DNA of 41,833 bases from an uncultured Bacteroidales bacterium (GTDB lineage: Bacteria > Bacteroidota > Bacteroidia > Bacteroidales > Muribaculaceae). The notes under the pieces were generated by a model. That model was not told the origin of the DNA and searched no databases. It worked only from the letters and a program-made list of their open reading frames with translations. Made by a program: the position numbers and the translations under genes. The stretch is from positions 1 to 41,833 of the forward strand of contig CADAFP010000015.1 in NCBI GenBank assembly GCA_902787185.1. Direction: 5' to 3'. Of this stretch, positions 25,769-33,198 are shown piece after piece; within the stretch, counting starts at the first letter, position 1, and every line of letters starts with the position of its first letter.

Positions 25769-25800
25769 TTTGGTTACTTGAATTATTATGCTTAATTTTG
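25769..25800 (+). promoter_or_regulatory. Promoter of the second M6 protease gene
   Basis: TTTG at 25769-25772, a 20-bp spacer and TAATTTTG at 25793-25800. The start would be near 25807, with a leader of just over 100 nt. The paralogues are thus probably transcribed separately. Confidence 0.72.
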
Positions 25801-25913
25801 CCAGACATTTTGTAAATGCTACTGTTTCTGGTAATATCCAATCGGTGGTAATACATATCATGGCAACTGATTAATCATTATTTATATCAACATTCAATTA
25901 ACTACCATTTTTA

Positions 25914-27701
25914 ATGAGAAAGATTTTTTTGACCTTCGTGATGGCCATGTGCTGCACGATGGTGGCTATTGCCGTTCCTGCAAAGCCCGGCATTCACACC
26001 TTCACGCAAAGCGATGGAACCACCTTGAAAGTTCATGCTGTGGGCAACGCCTTTAACAACGCTATCCTGACGAGTGACGGACTCACTGTCGAACGTGGCA
26101 AAGACGGCGATTTCTACTACACCTCGTCGTTGACAGGACTAACGGCCGTCCGTGCCCACGAAGTTGCCAACAGGTCGGCGGTTGAGCGCACATTTATCAA
26201 CGCCCAGCGTGCTTCGTTGACCATGAAGACCACACGCTACAGCAAGTTTCCGCCGACGGCTAAAGGGCGCTTAAACGCTACAGGCAGCAATGCAAGCGCT
26301 GATGTGCCTGCACTTGGCGAGCGTCGCATTCCCGTCATTCTGGTTGAGTTCAAGGATAGGAAATTCAACAATACGAAGGAAAAAATCATCGATGGCATGA
26401 TTACGGGTCCCAATGGTGTCAAGCAATACTTCCATGACCAGTCCAACGGGCTGTATGAGCCCATTTTTGACGTGTATGGCATTTACAGCCTGTCAGAGAG
26501 CCGCGAGTATTATGGCGGCAGGTTGGGCAATTCCAAGGATAAGGGCATCGGCTGGCTGGTGACCGAGGCGTGCCAGTTGGCTTCGGACGCCGGTGTGTCA
26601 TTTCAACCCTATGATACCGACAACGACTACTATTGTGACGTGGTCATCGTCATCTTTGCCGGTGTGAGCGAGGCCCAGGCTGGCATGTATCATCCTGATG
26701 CCATTTGGCCTTGCAACTGGACGCTCGACGCGGCCAAGTATTACTCCCGTGGCGGTAATGGTTCCTTCAGCCCCGCCCACGATGATCCTTACATCAACCA
26801 TTTTGCCGTGTTCAACGAGTTGCACGGCAGCACCGAGACTAGCAAGAAAATTGACGGTATCGGCACGTTTGCCCATGAGTTTGGACATTGTTTGGGCCTG
26901 CCCGACATGTACGATACGGGCAATGGAGATCACTTTGGCATGGGCGATTGGGACATCATGTGCATGGGCTGCTATTGCGATGACGGCTATTCTCCTGTGG
27001 GTTATTCGGCCTATGAGAAGGTGTTCATGGGCTGGATGGAATACATCATCCCCAAGAAAAATACCTACTACACGCTGCCTGTGATGAATCAGAAGAACAA
27101 GGAGACCGACAAGGCCGTGTGCATCGTGAGCGATGTGAACAAGAACGAGTACTTCATCCTGGAGAACCGACGTCGCACTGGCTGGGACGGCTACTTACCT
27201 GGGCAGGGCATACTGGTCACCCACATTACCTACAGCCCCAATTATTGGACCAACAATAAGCCCAATAACGAGGACATACAGTTGATAACCCTGCTGCCTG
27301 CCGATAACAAGCTCTCAAAATACACCGAGAGTGCCGACACGTGGCCGCAGGGCAACAAGCGCAACCTGGACGACAAGACTTCGCCAGCAACCACGCTCAA
27401 CATGACTTCATATGGCGAAATCACCGGCAATGCAGGCCACCTGGGCAAGCCCGTGTCCGAGATGGTCATCAACAGTGACGGCACTGCCAGCTTCTGGTTC
27501 ATGAAGGAGGTGCACAACTTTGAATTGGGAGACATCAATCACGATGGAAGTGTCACCATTGTTGATGTGACCACACTTATCGACTTTATTTTTGGCACTG
27601 TCAATGATACGGAATGCTGCCCAATCTGCAGTGATATGACGCAGGATGGCTCCATTGGCATTGCCGACGTGACAAAGCTCATCGACAAAGTCTTGTTGTG
27701 A
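25914..27701 (+). CDS. Secreted M6-family metalloprotease with dockerin-type C-terminus (short paralogue)
   Basis: A 595-residue exported protein, closely similar to the preceding gene over its first roughly 530 residues. It shares the signal peptide pattern MRKIFLTFVMAMCCTMVAIA, the propeptide-like part (SDGLTVERGKDGDFYYTSSL) and the zinc motif HEFGHCLGLPDMYD, with the first His at residue 321. It also shares GMGDWDIMCMG and the segment ENEYFILENR (here KNEYFILENR). It lacks the roughly 350-residue beta-rich insert of its neighbour and goes straight into the dockerin-type tail GDINHDGSVTIVDVTTLIDF, ECCPIC, SDMTQDGSIGIADVTKLIDK. Same predicted activity, perhaps with different substrate or surface binding. 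A palindromic repeat element follows. Confidence 0.93.
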   Translation: MRKIFLTFVMAMCCTMVAIAVPAKPGIHTFTQSDGTTLKVHAVGNAFNNAILTSDGLTVERGKDGDFYYTSSLTGLTAVRAHEVANRSAVERTFINAQRASLTMKTTRYSKFPPTAKGRLNATGSNASADVPALGERRIPVILVEFKDRKFNNTKEKIIDGMITGPNGVKQYFHDQSNGLYEPIFDVYGIYSLSESREYYGGRLGNSKDKGIGWLVTEACQLASDAGVSFQPYDTDNDYYCDVVIVIFAGVSEAQAGMYHPDAIWPCNWTLDAAKYYSRGGNGSFSPAHDDPYINHFAVFNELHGSTETSKKIDGIGTFAHEFGHCLGLPDMYDTGNGDHFGMGDWDIMCMGCYCDDGYSPVGYSAYEKVFMGWMEYIIPKKNTYYTLPVMNQKNKETDKAVCIVSDVNKNEYFILENRRRTGWDGYLPGQGILVTHITYSPNYWTNNKPNNEDIQLITLLPADNKLSKYTESADTWPQGNKRNLDDKTSPATTLNMTSYGEITGNAGHLGKPVSEMVINSDGTASFWFMKEVHNFELGDINHDGSVTIVDVTTLIDFIFGTVNDTECCPICSDMTQDGSIGIADVTKLIDKVLL

Positions 27702-27729
27702 CGTTTCAAGGCAAGGTGAATCCTTGAAT

Positions 27730-27892
27730 AACAAGAGGATGCATCATCATTCCACGATTAGATAACATAACCGTGCTGACGCATGGGAAATGAAGCAAAT
27801 TATATTTAAATTTTTAATTTAAAATTTGTTTAATTTCCCGGCCAACGGGCGGTTATATGGCAAGAAGTGGAATGATGATGCACCCTCCTGTT
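27730..27892. repeat. Palindromic element, copy A
   Basis: Terminal inverted repeats of 26 bp (27730-27755 and 27867-27892) differ at two positions. Inside are an AT-rich palindrome and the block AATTTCCCGGCCAACGGGCG, related to copies B and C (GATTTCTCG plus a GC hairpin). It lies between the convergent M6 and MATE genes. No coding capacity, so a MITE- or REP-like element is likely. Confidence 0.75.
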
Positions 27893-27907
27893 TTATGGTG
27901 TGGAGGC

Positions 27908-29209
27908 TCAGCGTTCCAGCACGCCGTGTGCGAGGTAGCCGCGGTAGAGAATGGTCTGGATGATGCCGCGCAGGGCGAGAAAACTCAGATAGGCTATCCA
28001 CAGGCGGTTATTGCCCCAGGCCTCGGGCGTGAGCCAGTAGATGACAAAGAACAGCGACCAGGCAATGCCGGCACTGATGAGCATTCCCATCGAGCGCGTC
28101 AGGCTGATGAAAACGCCGTCCCACACAAAGGCTGCCATGCCGGCAGCGGGAATCAGCGCGCACCACACGCGGTAGTCCATGGCCGCATCAATAACGCTTT
28201 GCTGGTCGGTGAGCAGCCAGAAGGCCACGCGCGGGAACGAATAAACCAGCGTGAAGACGGCGGCGACGGCCAGTCCCCAGCCGAACAGTAGCCTCACGCA
28301 ACGCCTCATGCGCCCCATGTCGCGCATGCCGTAGTATTTGCCCACGACAGCCTCGCCCGCAAAGGCGATGCCGTCCATGAAGTGGCTGTATAGCGTGAAC
28401 AGTTGCAGAATCAAGGCGTTGACGGCCAGAATCAGGTCACCGCTGCGCGCTCCGATGGAAACAAATGCCAGGCTCACCGTCATCAGCAGGAAACTGCGCA
28501 GGAAGATGTCACGGCTCACCTTGAAGTAGCGGCCCGCGCCCTTGAAGCGCCACACGCGGCGCCAGTCCAGCACCCCGTTGAGGCGCGGGAACTTGCGCTG
28601 CACCGTCAGGGCGGCATACAACAGTCCCAGCCATTCGCCTGCCAGCGTGCCCACCGCGATGCCGACAAAGCCCATCTTCAGCAGAAACACGCAAACGAGG
28701 CTGGCCACGATGTTAAACACGTTGGTCATGATGGAGATCCACATCGCGCTTTTGGAATCCTGCATACCCAATAGCCACCCCTTGAACGCCATCATCACCA
28801 GCACGGGTGGAACGCCCCAGATGCAGATGGTGAAATAGGTGATGGCCAGCGAGGTGACCTCGGGCGAGGGGCCGATAATCCACAACAGCAGCAAGCGGAT
28901 GGGCCACTGCAGCACGATGATGATGGCCGAGACGAGTGCTGCCAGCGCCGTGGACTCGCCCAGCAGTTTGGCGCTCTCCTTGAAGTCGCCGCTGCCGCAC
29001 GTCTGCGCTGTCATCCCCGACGTGCTCATGCGCAGGAACCCGAAGTTCCAATACACCAGGTTGAACATCATCGCGCCCACAGCCACGGCACCGATAAACA
29101 CCTTGTCACCCAGGTGACCGGCGATAGCGGTATCCACCAGTCCCAGCAACGGTACCGTGATGTTAGCGACAATCGCCGGCAACGCAATCCTCAATATCTC
29201 CCGATTCAT
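27908..29209 (-). CDS. MATE-family efflux transporter (DinF-like)
   Basis: A 433-residue inner-membrane transporter with about twelve hydrophobic helices in two homologous halves, typical of MATE cation/drug antiporters. The N-terminal ILRIALPAIVANITVPLLGL and VDTAIAGHLGD match the family signature. Later segments include GWLLGMQDSKSAMWISIMTN and MDGIAFAGEAVVGKYYGMRD, which also fit DinF-type members. Substrate is not deducible. In-frame ATGs exist at 29221 and 29209. A -7 box at 29227-29234 puts the transcript start near 29220, so 29209 is preferred and the leader is very short. It is convergent with the M6 gene; the palindromic element between may end both transcripts. Confidence 0.92.
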   Translation of the reverse strand: MNREILRIALPAIVANITVPLLGLVDTAIAGHLGDKVFIGAVAVGAMMFNLVYWNFGFLRMSTSGMTAQTCGSGDFKESAKLLGESTALAALVSAIIIVLQWPIRLLLLWIIGPSPEVTSLAITYFTICIWGVPPVLVMMAFKGWLLGMQDSKSAMWISIMTNVFNIVASLVCVFLLKMGFVGIAVGTLAGEWLGLLYAALTVQRKFPRLNGVLDWRRVWRFKGAGRYFKVSRDIFLRSFLLMTVSLAFVSIGARSGDLILAVNALILQLFTLYSHFMDGIAFAGEAVVGKYYGMRDMGRMRRCVRLLFGWGLAVAAVFTLVYSFPRVAFWLLTDQQSVIDAAMDYRVWCALIPAAGMAAFVWDGVFISLTRSMGMLISAGIAWSLFFVIYWLTPEAWGNNRLWIAYLSFLALRGIIQTILYRGYLAHGVLER

Positions 29210-29226
29210 GCCCTCTTTCATGCCTG

Positions 29227-29234
29227 CAAAGGTA
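29227..29234 (-). promoter_or_regulatory. -7 box of the MATE gene, deciding the start
   Basis: The minus strand reads TACCTTTG then GCAGGCATG. With transcription beginning 6-7 nt after the box, ATG 29221 would be leaderless or lost, which favours ATG 29209. No good -33 TTG at 19-20 bp. Confidence 0.55.
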
Positions 29235-29343
29235 CTGGTTTTTGAAGACAAGAAAGACAAAAAAGACAGCCTAATTGCCGCCATCCCTCTCAATTTCTTA
29301 AGCAACCAAATCGAGCCATGACGAGTTCGACCCAGATAAAAAG

Positions 29344-29416
29344 GGAAAACAATAAATACAACAAATACAAATCATTGGTTATCAATAGATTGTACTTATT
29401 GTATTTATTGTTTTCC
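29344..29416. repeat. Long AT-rich hairpin, same family as 21852-21907
   Basis: 27-bp arms (29344-29370 and 29390-29416) pair with two mismatches around a 19-bp loop. The arm contains AATAAATACAA-type words shared with 21852-21907. It lies downstream of deoC on its strand and could terminate that transcript. Confidence 0.85.
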
Positions 29417-29475
29417 GTTTAAATTCCTTCTGTTTTCCTTATAGTTTTCCTTCTGATGACCTCAGTTGTGTTGGG

Positions 29476-30423
29476 TTAGAAGGGTTTCTCGTCGGTACCG
29501 GTGAAGGACTGGAACAGTGAGTTAGCCAGGCTGGAGGCGCCGATGCGGAAGTACTCGTTGTTCAGCCACTTCTCGCCCAGGACTTCCTTGACGATGGTGT
29601 AGTACTTCACGGCGTCCTCGGTGGTGCGGATGCCACCCGATGCCTTGAAGCCCACCATGCGGCCGTGCTGGATGTAGTATTCCTTGATGCACTGGCACAT
29701 CACGTAGGCGGCTTCTAACGAGGCGCCGGGATAAATCTTGCCCGTCGAGGTCTTGATGAAGTCGCAGCCCGAATACATCGACAGGATGCTGGCACGGCGG
29801 ATGGCCTCGGCCGTCTTCAGCAGTCCGGTCTCAAGGATGACCTTCAAGTGACGGTCACCCACCACGTGCTTGATTTCGGCGATTTCGTCGCACAACTCCT
29901 CATAGGCCTCATCCTTGAAGTAGCCCACGTTGAGCACGATATCCACCTCGTCGGCACCGTCGGCAATGGCCAGAGCGGTTTCGGCAATCTTGGTCTCGAT
30001 GTGTGCCTGGCTCGAGGGGAAGCAGGCGCTGCACACGGCCACGTTGACATCGCTCACCTCGAGCGTGCCGCGCACCACTGCCGCAAAGTTGCTGTAAACA
30101 CAGATGGCGGCCACGTTCTTGAACTGGGGATAGTTGTTGTCAAAGTCGTTGACCTTCTGTACAAAACGGGCCACACTGCTCTCGCTGTCCTCGGTAGCGA
30201 GGGTGGTGAGATCGACACAGTTCAGCAGGAACTGCTGCACCTCGGGGGTATTGTTCTCGGCAGCGTGCTTGTCGATGATTTCCTGCACGGCGGCAGTCAC
30301 GGCAGCATCATCGATGATGACGTTGCTCTCGTTGATGGCGGTCGTGTACTTGTCCATCGGCTTGTGGTCATGCTCATGATGCTCGCAGCCACAGCCGCAG
30401 TGTTCGTGTTCGTGATTGCTCAT
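29476..30423 (-). CDS. deoC: Deoxyribose-phosphate aldolase with His/Cys-rich N-terminal extension
   Basis: A 315-residue class I aldolase that cleaves 2-deoxyribose 5-phosphate to glyceraldehyde 3-phosphate and acetaldehyde in deoxynucleoside breakdown. The barrel is complete: AAICVYSNFAAVVRGTL, the segment ADGADEVDIVLNVGYF, the Schiff-base lysine in CDFIKTSTGK, and the second lysine in VGFKASGGIRTTEDAVKYY. The protein is longer than the usual 220-260 residues because of an N-terminal extension. The first 21 residues hold seven His and three Cys (HEHEHCGCGCEHHEHDH), which looks metal-binding. That part is not typical of DeoC. The gene follows the MazG-like gene by 25 bp, suggesting an operon for nucleotide breakdown and pool cleaning. 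Confidence 0.96.
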   Translation of the reverse strand: MSNHEHEHCGCGCEHHEHDHKPMDKYTTAINESNVIIDDAAVTAAVQEIIDKHAAENNTPEVQQFLLNCVDLTTLATEDSESSVARFVQKVNDFDNNYPQFKNVAAICVYSNFAAVVRGTLEVSDVNVAVCSACFPSSQAHIETKIAETALAIADGADEVDIVLNVGYFKDEAYEELCDEIAEIKHVVGDRHLKVILETGLLKTAEAIRRASILSMYSGCDFIKTSTGKIYPGASLEAAYVMCQCIKEYYIQHGRMVGFKASGGIRTTEDAVKYYTIVKEVLGEKWLNNEYFRIGASSLANSLFQSFTGTDEKPF

Positions 30424-30448
30424 AATTGTTGCTATTTATATTTATTGG

Positions 30449-30775
30449 TTAATGTTTTAGTTTTTCGTTGTCCAAATGACGATGGCTGTCGCGTGCGGTC
30501 TTCTTGGCGAAGTTACGTTCCAGGGCGGCATCCAGGTCGATGCCCGTCTGGTTGGCAAGGCACATCACCACCCACAGCACGTCGGCCAATTCGTCGGCCA
30601 GGTCCAGGTCGTCGCCCGGCTTGCTCGACTGGTCGCCGTAGCGTCGCGCGATGACACGCGCCACCTCGCCCACCTCCTCGGTGAGCACAGCCATGTTAGT
30701 GAGTTCGCTGAAGTAGCGCACTCCATATTGCCGTATCCAAGCGTCAACACGCTCTTGAGCCTCTTGTATCGTCAT
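30449..30775 (-). CDS. MazG-like nucleotide pyrophosphohydrolase
   Basis: A 108-residue all-alpha NTP pyrophosphatase of the MazG superfamily, predicted to hydrolyse (d)NTPs or modified nucleotides to monophosphates. The paired acidic metal-binding motifs are present: LTEEVGEVARVIARRYGD (EExxE, about residues 31-48) and LADELADVLWVVMCLANQTG (ExxD). This is the short single-domain form. ATG 30775 was chosen because a perfect -7 box (TATCTTTG) lies just 7 bp upstream, excluding longer readings. The mRNA is thus nearly leaderless. It is co-directional with deoC and likely cotranscribed with it. Confidence 0.9.
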   Translation of the reverse strand: MTIQEAQERVDAWIRQYGVRYFSELTNMAVLTEEVGEVARVIARRYGDQSSKPGDDLDLADELADVLWVVMCLANQTGIDLDAALERNFAKKTARDSHRHLDNEKLKH

Positions 30776-30782
30776 AATTGTG

Positions 30783-30790
30783 CAAAGATA
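30783..30790 (-). promoter_or_regulatory. -7 box of the mazG-like/deoC operon
   Basis: The minus strand reads TATCTTTG, then seven bases, then ATG 30775. The expected start falls within a base or two of the ATG, giving a near-leaderless mRNA. No -33 TTG at the standard distance was found. Confidence 0.65.
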
Positions 30791-30935
30791 ATATAAAAAT
30801 CTAATCCTTTGTGTTTTATTTTGGCGATATAATGAGTTTTTTTGCAGTTTTTTATGATAATATTTGGTCAATTAAAAAATTATGCCTAAAATTGCCCCTG
30901 AAAACAGTTAATTATCAAACCCACTCCACACGATT

Positions 30936-31307
30936 ATGAATAAGAAATACAACCCCCAAGCGATTGCCAAGACAATCAATGTAGAGGATCTGTATGACCT
31001 GGATGTGACTATCGCCCGCTTTATCCTGCCCCGTTTGATGGTGTTCAAGGAGCATTGCGAGCGCACGCCCAACCTGAACATGTCCATAGAGGAATGGAAA
31101 GGCATCTTGGACAAGATGATTTATGCATTTGAGCGTATTGCCTGCCAAACCGAGGAAGATACTCCTGAGTACAAAGCCTATATAAAGGCCATCTGGAACA
31201 ACGAGATGGACCTGGCTGACCTCAAGCGTGCGGCAAAGGCGTCACTCAAGCCCATCGCCGAGGGACTCTCGCTCTACCACAAGTATTACCGCAGCCTGTG
31301 GTGGTGA
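30936..31307 (+). CDS. Conserved-looking small helical protein, function unknown
   Basis: A 123-residue predicted cytoplasmic, mostly helical protein without signal peptide. Distinct blocks are LYDLDVTIARFILPRLMVFK, NMSIEEWKGILDKMIYAFER and a C-terminal LSLYHKYYRSLWW. The tryptophan followed by 'ILDKMIYAF' reminds me of small proteins I associate with phage or accessory regions, but I cannot name a family. Codon use looks like its neighbours. It is divergent from the mazG-like gene, with 160 bp between starts, and precedes a barrel gene on the same strand. Real coding is likely from the ATG, composition and context; no function is claimed. Confidence 0.65.
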   Translation: MNKKYNPQAIAKTINVEDLYDLDVTIARFILPRLMVFKEHCERTPNLNMSIEEWKGILDKMIYAFERIACQTEEDTPEYKAYIKAIWNNEMDLADLKRAAKASLKPIAEGLSLYHKYYRSLWW

Positions 31308-31390
31308 AGCATGCGGACCCTGCCTTGCAACTGAACCCTAAAACAATTTAGTGGCGTTGTGTCCGTTATATTAGAAAACATCACATAACG

Positions 31391-32104
31391 ATGAAACGGA
31401 CGATTTTAATTCTTTTGGCGTTACTGAGCTTGATACCTGCTGTGCTGCACGCCCAGCAGAATACTTTCTCATTGCCCTCGTTTGGCATTGGTTTTCACGT
31501 GGGTGTGGGTGGTATGGTACCCACAGGTTCGCTGGCCGATGAACTCAAGGGCACAGCCCTTTTCAACGGTGGACTTGATGTTGAATCTCATCGTTTGAAA
31601 TTCAGGGCAGATATTTCCTATGCCCAGCCATCGTTAAAGAAGAAGAACCCCTATGATGTCTATGATGACCAGGGCCGTGACCTGCAACTCAACGCCACTT
31701 CCAATCCTACCTTGCTGTGCTTTTCTGGACAGGTGGGCTACTCGGTATGGCGGCAGGGTAAGGTGTCAGTGTCGCCAATGGTAGGATTTACCGAGAGCCT
31801 CCTGTCGTGGAACCTCAACGACATCAAGTATGAGAAGGACGATGATGGCGAGGAACGCCCACTGATTGAGAATGTGACCAGTAAACGCAAGAGCCGTTTT
31901 GGATGGACGGTTAGCGTGGATGTGGATATCAAGTTGCACGGCAAGCTGGTGGATTTCCCCTCAGTCAACGACCGCCAGTCCCATTACACGTCATCGTTGC
32001 GCATCTCCCCCTTTGTCAATATTCTCAGTTCTTCCAGTGGCGGCTGCTGCGTGGGCCTCACCGTTTCCTATGCCGGTATGCTGCATACCCTCTCACGGGA
32101 ATAG
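31391..32104 (+). CDS. Predicted outer-membrane beta-barrel protein
   Basis: A 237-residue exported protein with a signal peptide (TILILLALLSLIPAVLHA). Amphipathic strands rich in aromatic residues and glycine follow: SLPSFGIGFHVGVGGMVPTG, LKFRADISYAQPSL, LLCFSGQVGYSVWRQGKVSV, RFGWTVSVDVDIKLHG, and a last strand CCVGLTVSYAGMLHTL. It looks like an 8-10 stranded outer-membrane barrel. No enzyme motif is visible, and function is unknown. Immediately after the stop begins a heptanucleotide array leading to the DUF4294 gene. Confidence 0.68.
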   Translation: MKRTILILLALLSLIPAVLHAQQNTFSLPSFGIGFHVGVGGMVPTGSLADELKGTALFNGGLDVESHRLKFRADISYAQPSLKKKNPYDVYDDQGRDLQLNATSNPTLLCFSGQVGYSVWRQGKVSVSPMVGFTESLLSWNLNDIKYEKDDDGEERPLIENVTSKRKSRFGWTVSVDVDIKLHGKLVDFPSVNDRQSHYTSSLRISPFVNILSSSSGGCCVGLTVSYAGMLHTLSRE

Positions 32105-32181
32105 TTAGAAATTAGGAATTAGGAATTAGAAGTTGGCGGATGCAACTAGAAACTAAGGACTAAGGACTAGAAACTAAATTT
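32105..32181. repeat. Heptanucleotide array, about eleven units
   Basis: Eleven 7-bp units in exact phase begin at the first base after the stop codon: TTAGAAA, TTAGGAA twice, TTAGAAG, two diverged units, TAGAAAC, TAAGGAC twice, TAGAAAC, TAAATTT. Two families of units are joined by the diverged pair. Confidence 0.75.
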
Positions 32182-32197
32182 AACACCCATTTTTAGC

Positions 32198-32225
32198 TTG
32201 TATTCATTTCTTTATCCTACTTTTG
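32198..32225 (+). promoter_or_regulatory. Probable promoter of the DUF4294 gene
   Basis: TACTTTTG at 32218-32225 fits the -7 box; TTG at 32198-32200 is 17 bp upstream, slightly short. The leader to ATG 32236 would be only about 5 nt. Confidence 0.5.
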
Positions 32226-32235
32226 CCGCCAAGAA

Positions 32236-32892
32236 ATGAAACGTTTACTCCACATATTAGTTATTGTCGTGATAATGACGGCTTTAACGGGTGTTAAGGC
32301 ACACGCTGCTCCTGCTATAGATAACGCTATCGACAATATCGAGTTGCCCTCGGTGATGATGAAGACCTTTGCCGGCTACTACCACTTCATCGAGCCATCG
32401 ACGGGCGACACGCTGGCGATGGTGGTCTTCAACCCCATCACCATCTATCCCCGTGAGCGCTTCCGCAACAAGGCCGAGGAGAAACAGTACTGGAAGACGG
32501 TGCGTGACGTGAAGAAGACCTTGCCTTATGCCAAGCTCATCAGCTCGACCTTGCTCGAGACCTATGAGTACATCGATACCTATCAGAACCAAAAGCAGAA
32601 ACAGGCCTACCTGAAGAAGTTTGAGAAAGAGCTTTTTGCACAATACAAACCCCAGATGAAGAAGCTCACCAAGAACCAGGGCAAAATGCTCATCAAGCTC
32701 ATCAACCGGGAGACCAACCAGAGCAGCTACAGCATCGTCAAGGCCTTCTTGGGCACCTTCCGCGCCGGATTCTGGCAAACCTTCAGCAAATTCTTCGGCG
32801 CGAGCCTCAAGCAGGGCTATCACCCCAACAAGAACAAGCAGGATGCCCTCATCGAACGCATCTGCATCCAGATTGAGCAAGGCACATTGTAA
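32236..32892 (+). CDS. DUF4294-family exported protein
   Basis: A 218-residue protein with a signal peptide (LLHILVIVVIMTALTGVKAHA). The central and C-terminal parts match what I know of DUF4294, a Bacteroidota family of unknown function: TLAMVVFNPITIYPRERFRN, YWKTVRDVKKTLPYAKLIS, QMKKLTKNQGKMLIKLINRE and FRAGFWQTFSKFFGASLKQG. The protein is basic, with Lys-rich helices, and is probably periplasmic. The gene follows a beta-barrel gene with a repeat array between. No function is claimed. Palindromic element copy B begins 12 bp after the stop. Confidence 0.85.
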   Translation: MKRLLHILVIVVIMTALTGVKAHAAPAIDNAIDNIELPSVMMKTFAGYYHFIEPSTGDTLAMVVFNPITIYPRERFRNKAEEKQYWKTVRDVKKTLPYAKLISSTLLETYEYIDTYQNQKQKQAYLKKFEKELFAQYKPQMKKLTKNQGKMLIKLINRETNQSSYSIVKAFLGTFRAGFWQTFSKFFGASLKQGYHPNKNKQDALIERICIQIEQGTL

Positions 32893-32903
32893 ATCATCAA
32901 GGC

Positions 32904-33096
32904 AGTGTGTCATAATTCATTCTTAAACTTTGATCGGGCTACGCCCGAGAACCTTTAGCTCGGCGAAGCCAAATCAAACAAAATTATTAATATAATCGGA
33001 ATAATAAATTATCATATTGATTTATATTACAGATTTTCTTGGATTTCTCGCCCGAAGGGCGATCATATGTAGCGGCAATTATAATTATGACACACT
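32904..33096. repeat. Palindromic element, copy B
   Basis: A 193-bp element with perfect 14-bp terminal inverted repeats (AGTGTGTCATAATT at 32904-32917 and its complement at 33083-33096). Two internal GC hairpins are TCGGGC-tac-GCCCGA (32934-32948) and TCGCCC-gaa-GGGCGA (33048-33062), separated by AT-rich DNA. The same plan is seen in copy C. No coding capacity. Confidence 0.85.
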
Positions 33097-33118
33097 CTCT
33101 TGAATGAAGAGGGTGGTG

Positions 33119-33149
33119 TTGCATATATGAGGGATTTTAACGATATTTG
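33119..33149 (+). promoter_or_regulatory. Probable promoter of the CotH gene
   Basis: TTG at 33119-33121, a 20-bp spacer and GATATTTG at 33142-33149 (one change from TAnnTTTG). The leader would be about 43 nt. Confidence 0.5.
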
Positions 33150-33198
33150 CACACTCATTTTGAGTATGTGATTAACTGATTAAACCCTTGTTATTGGT

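Noticed and set aside
27730-27892. Insertion sequence at the palindromic elements
   Set aside because: No transposase frame inside any copy and no clear target-site duplication. Described only as a palindromic repeat, perhaps MITE-like.
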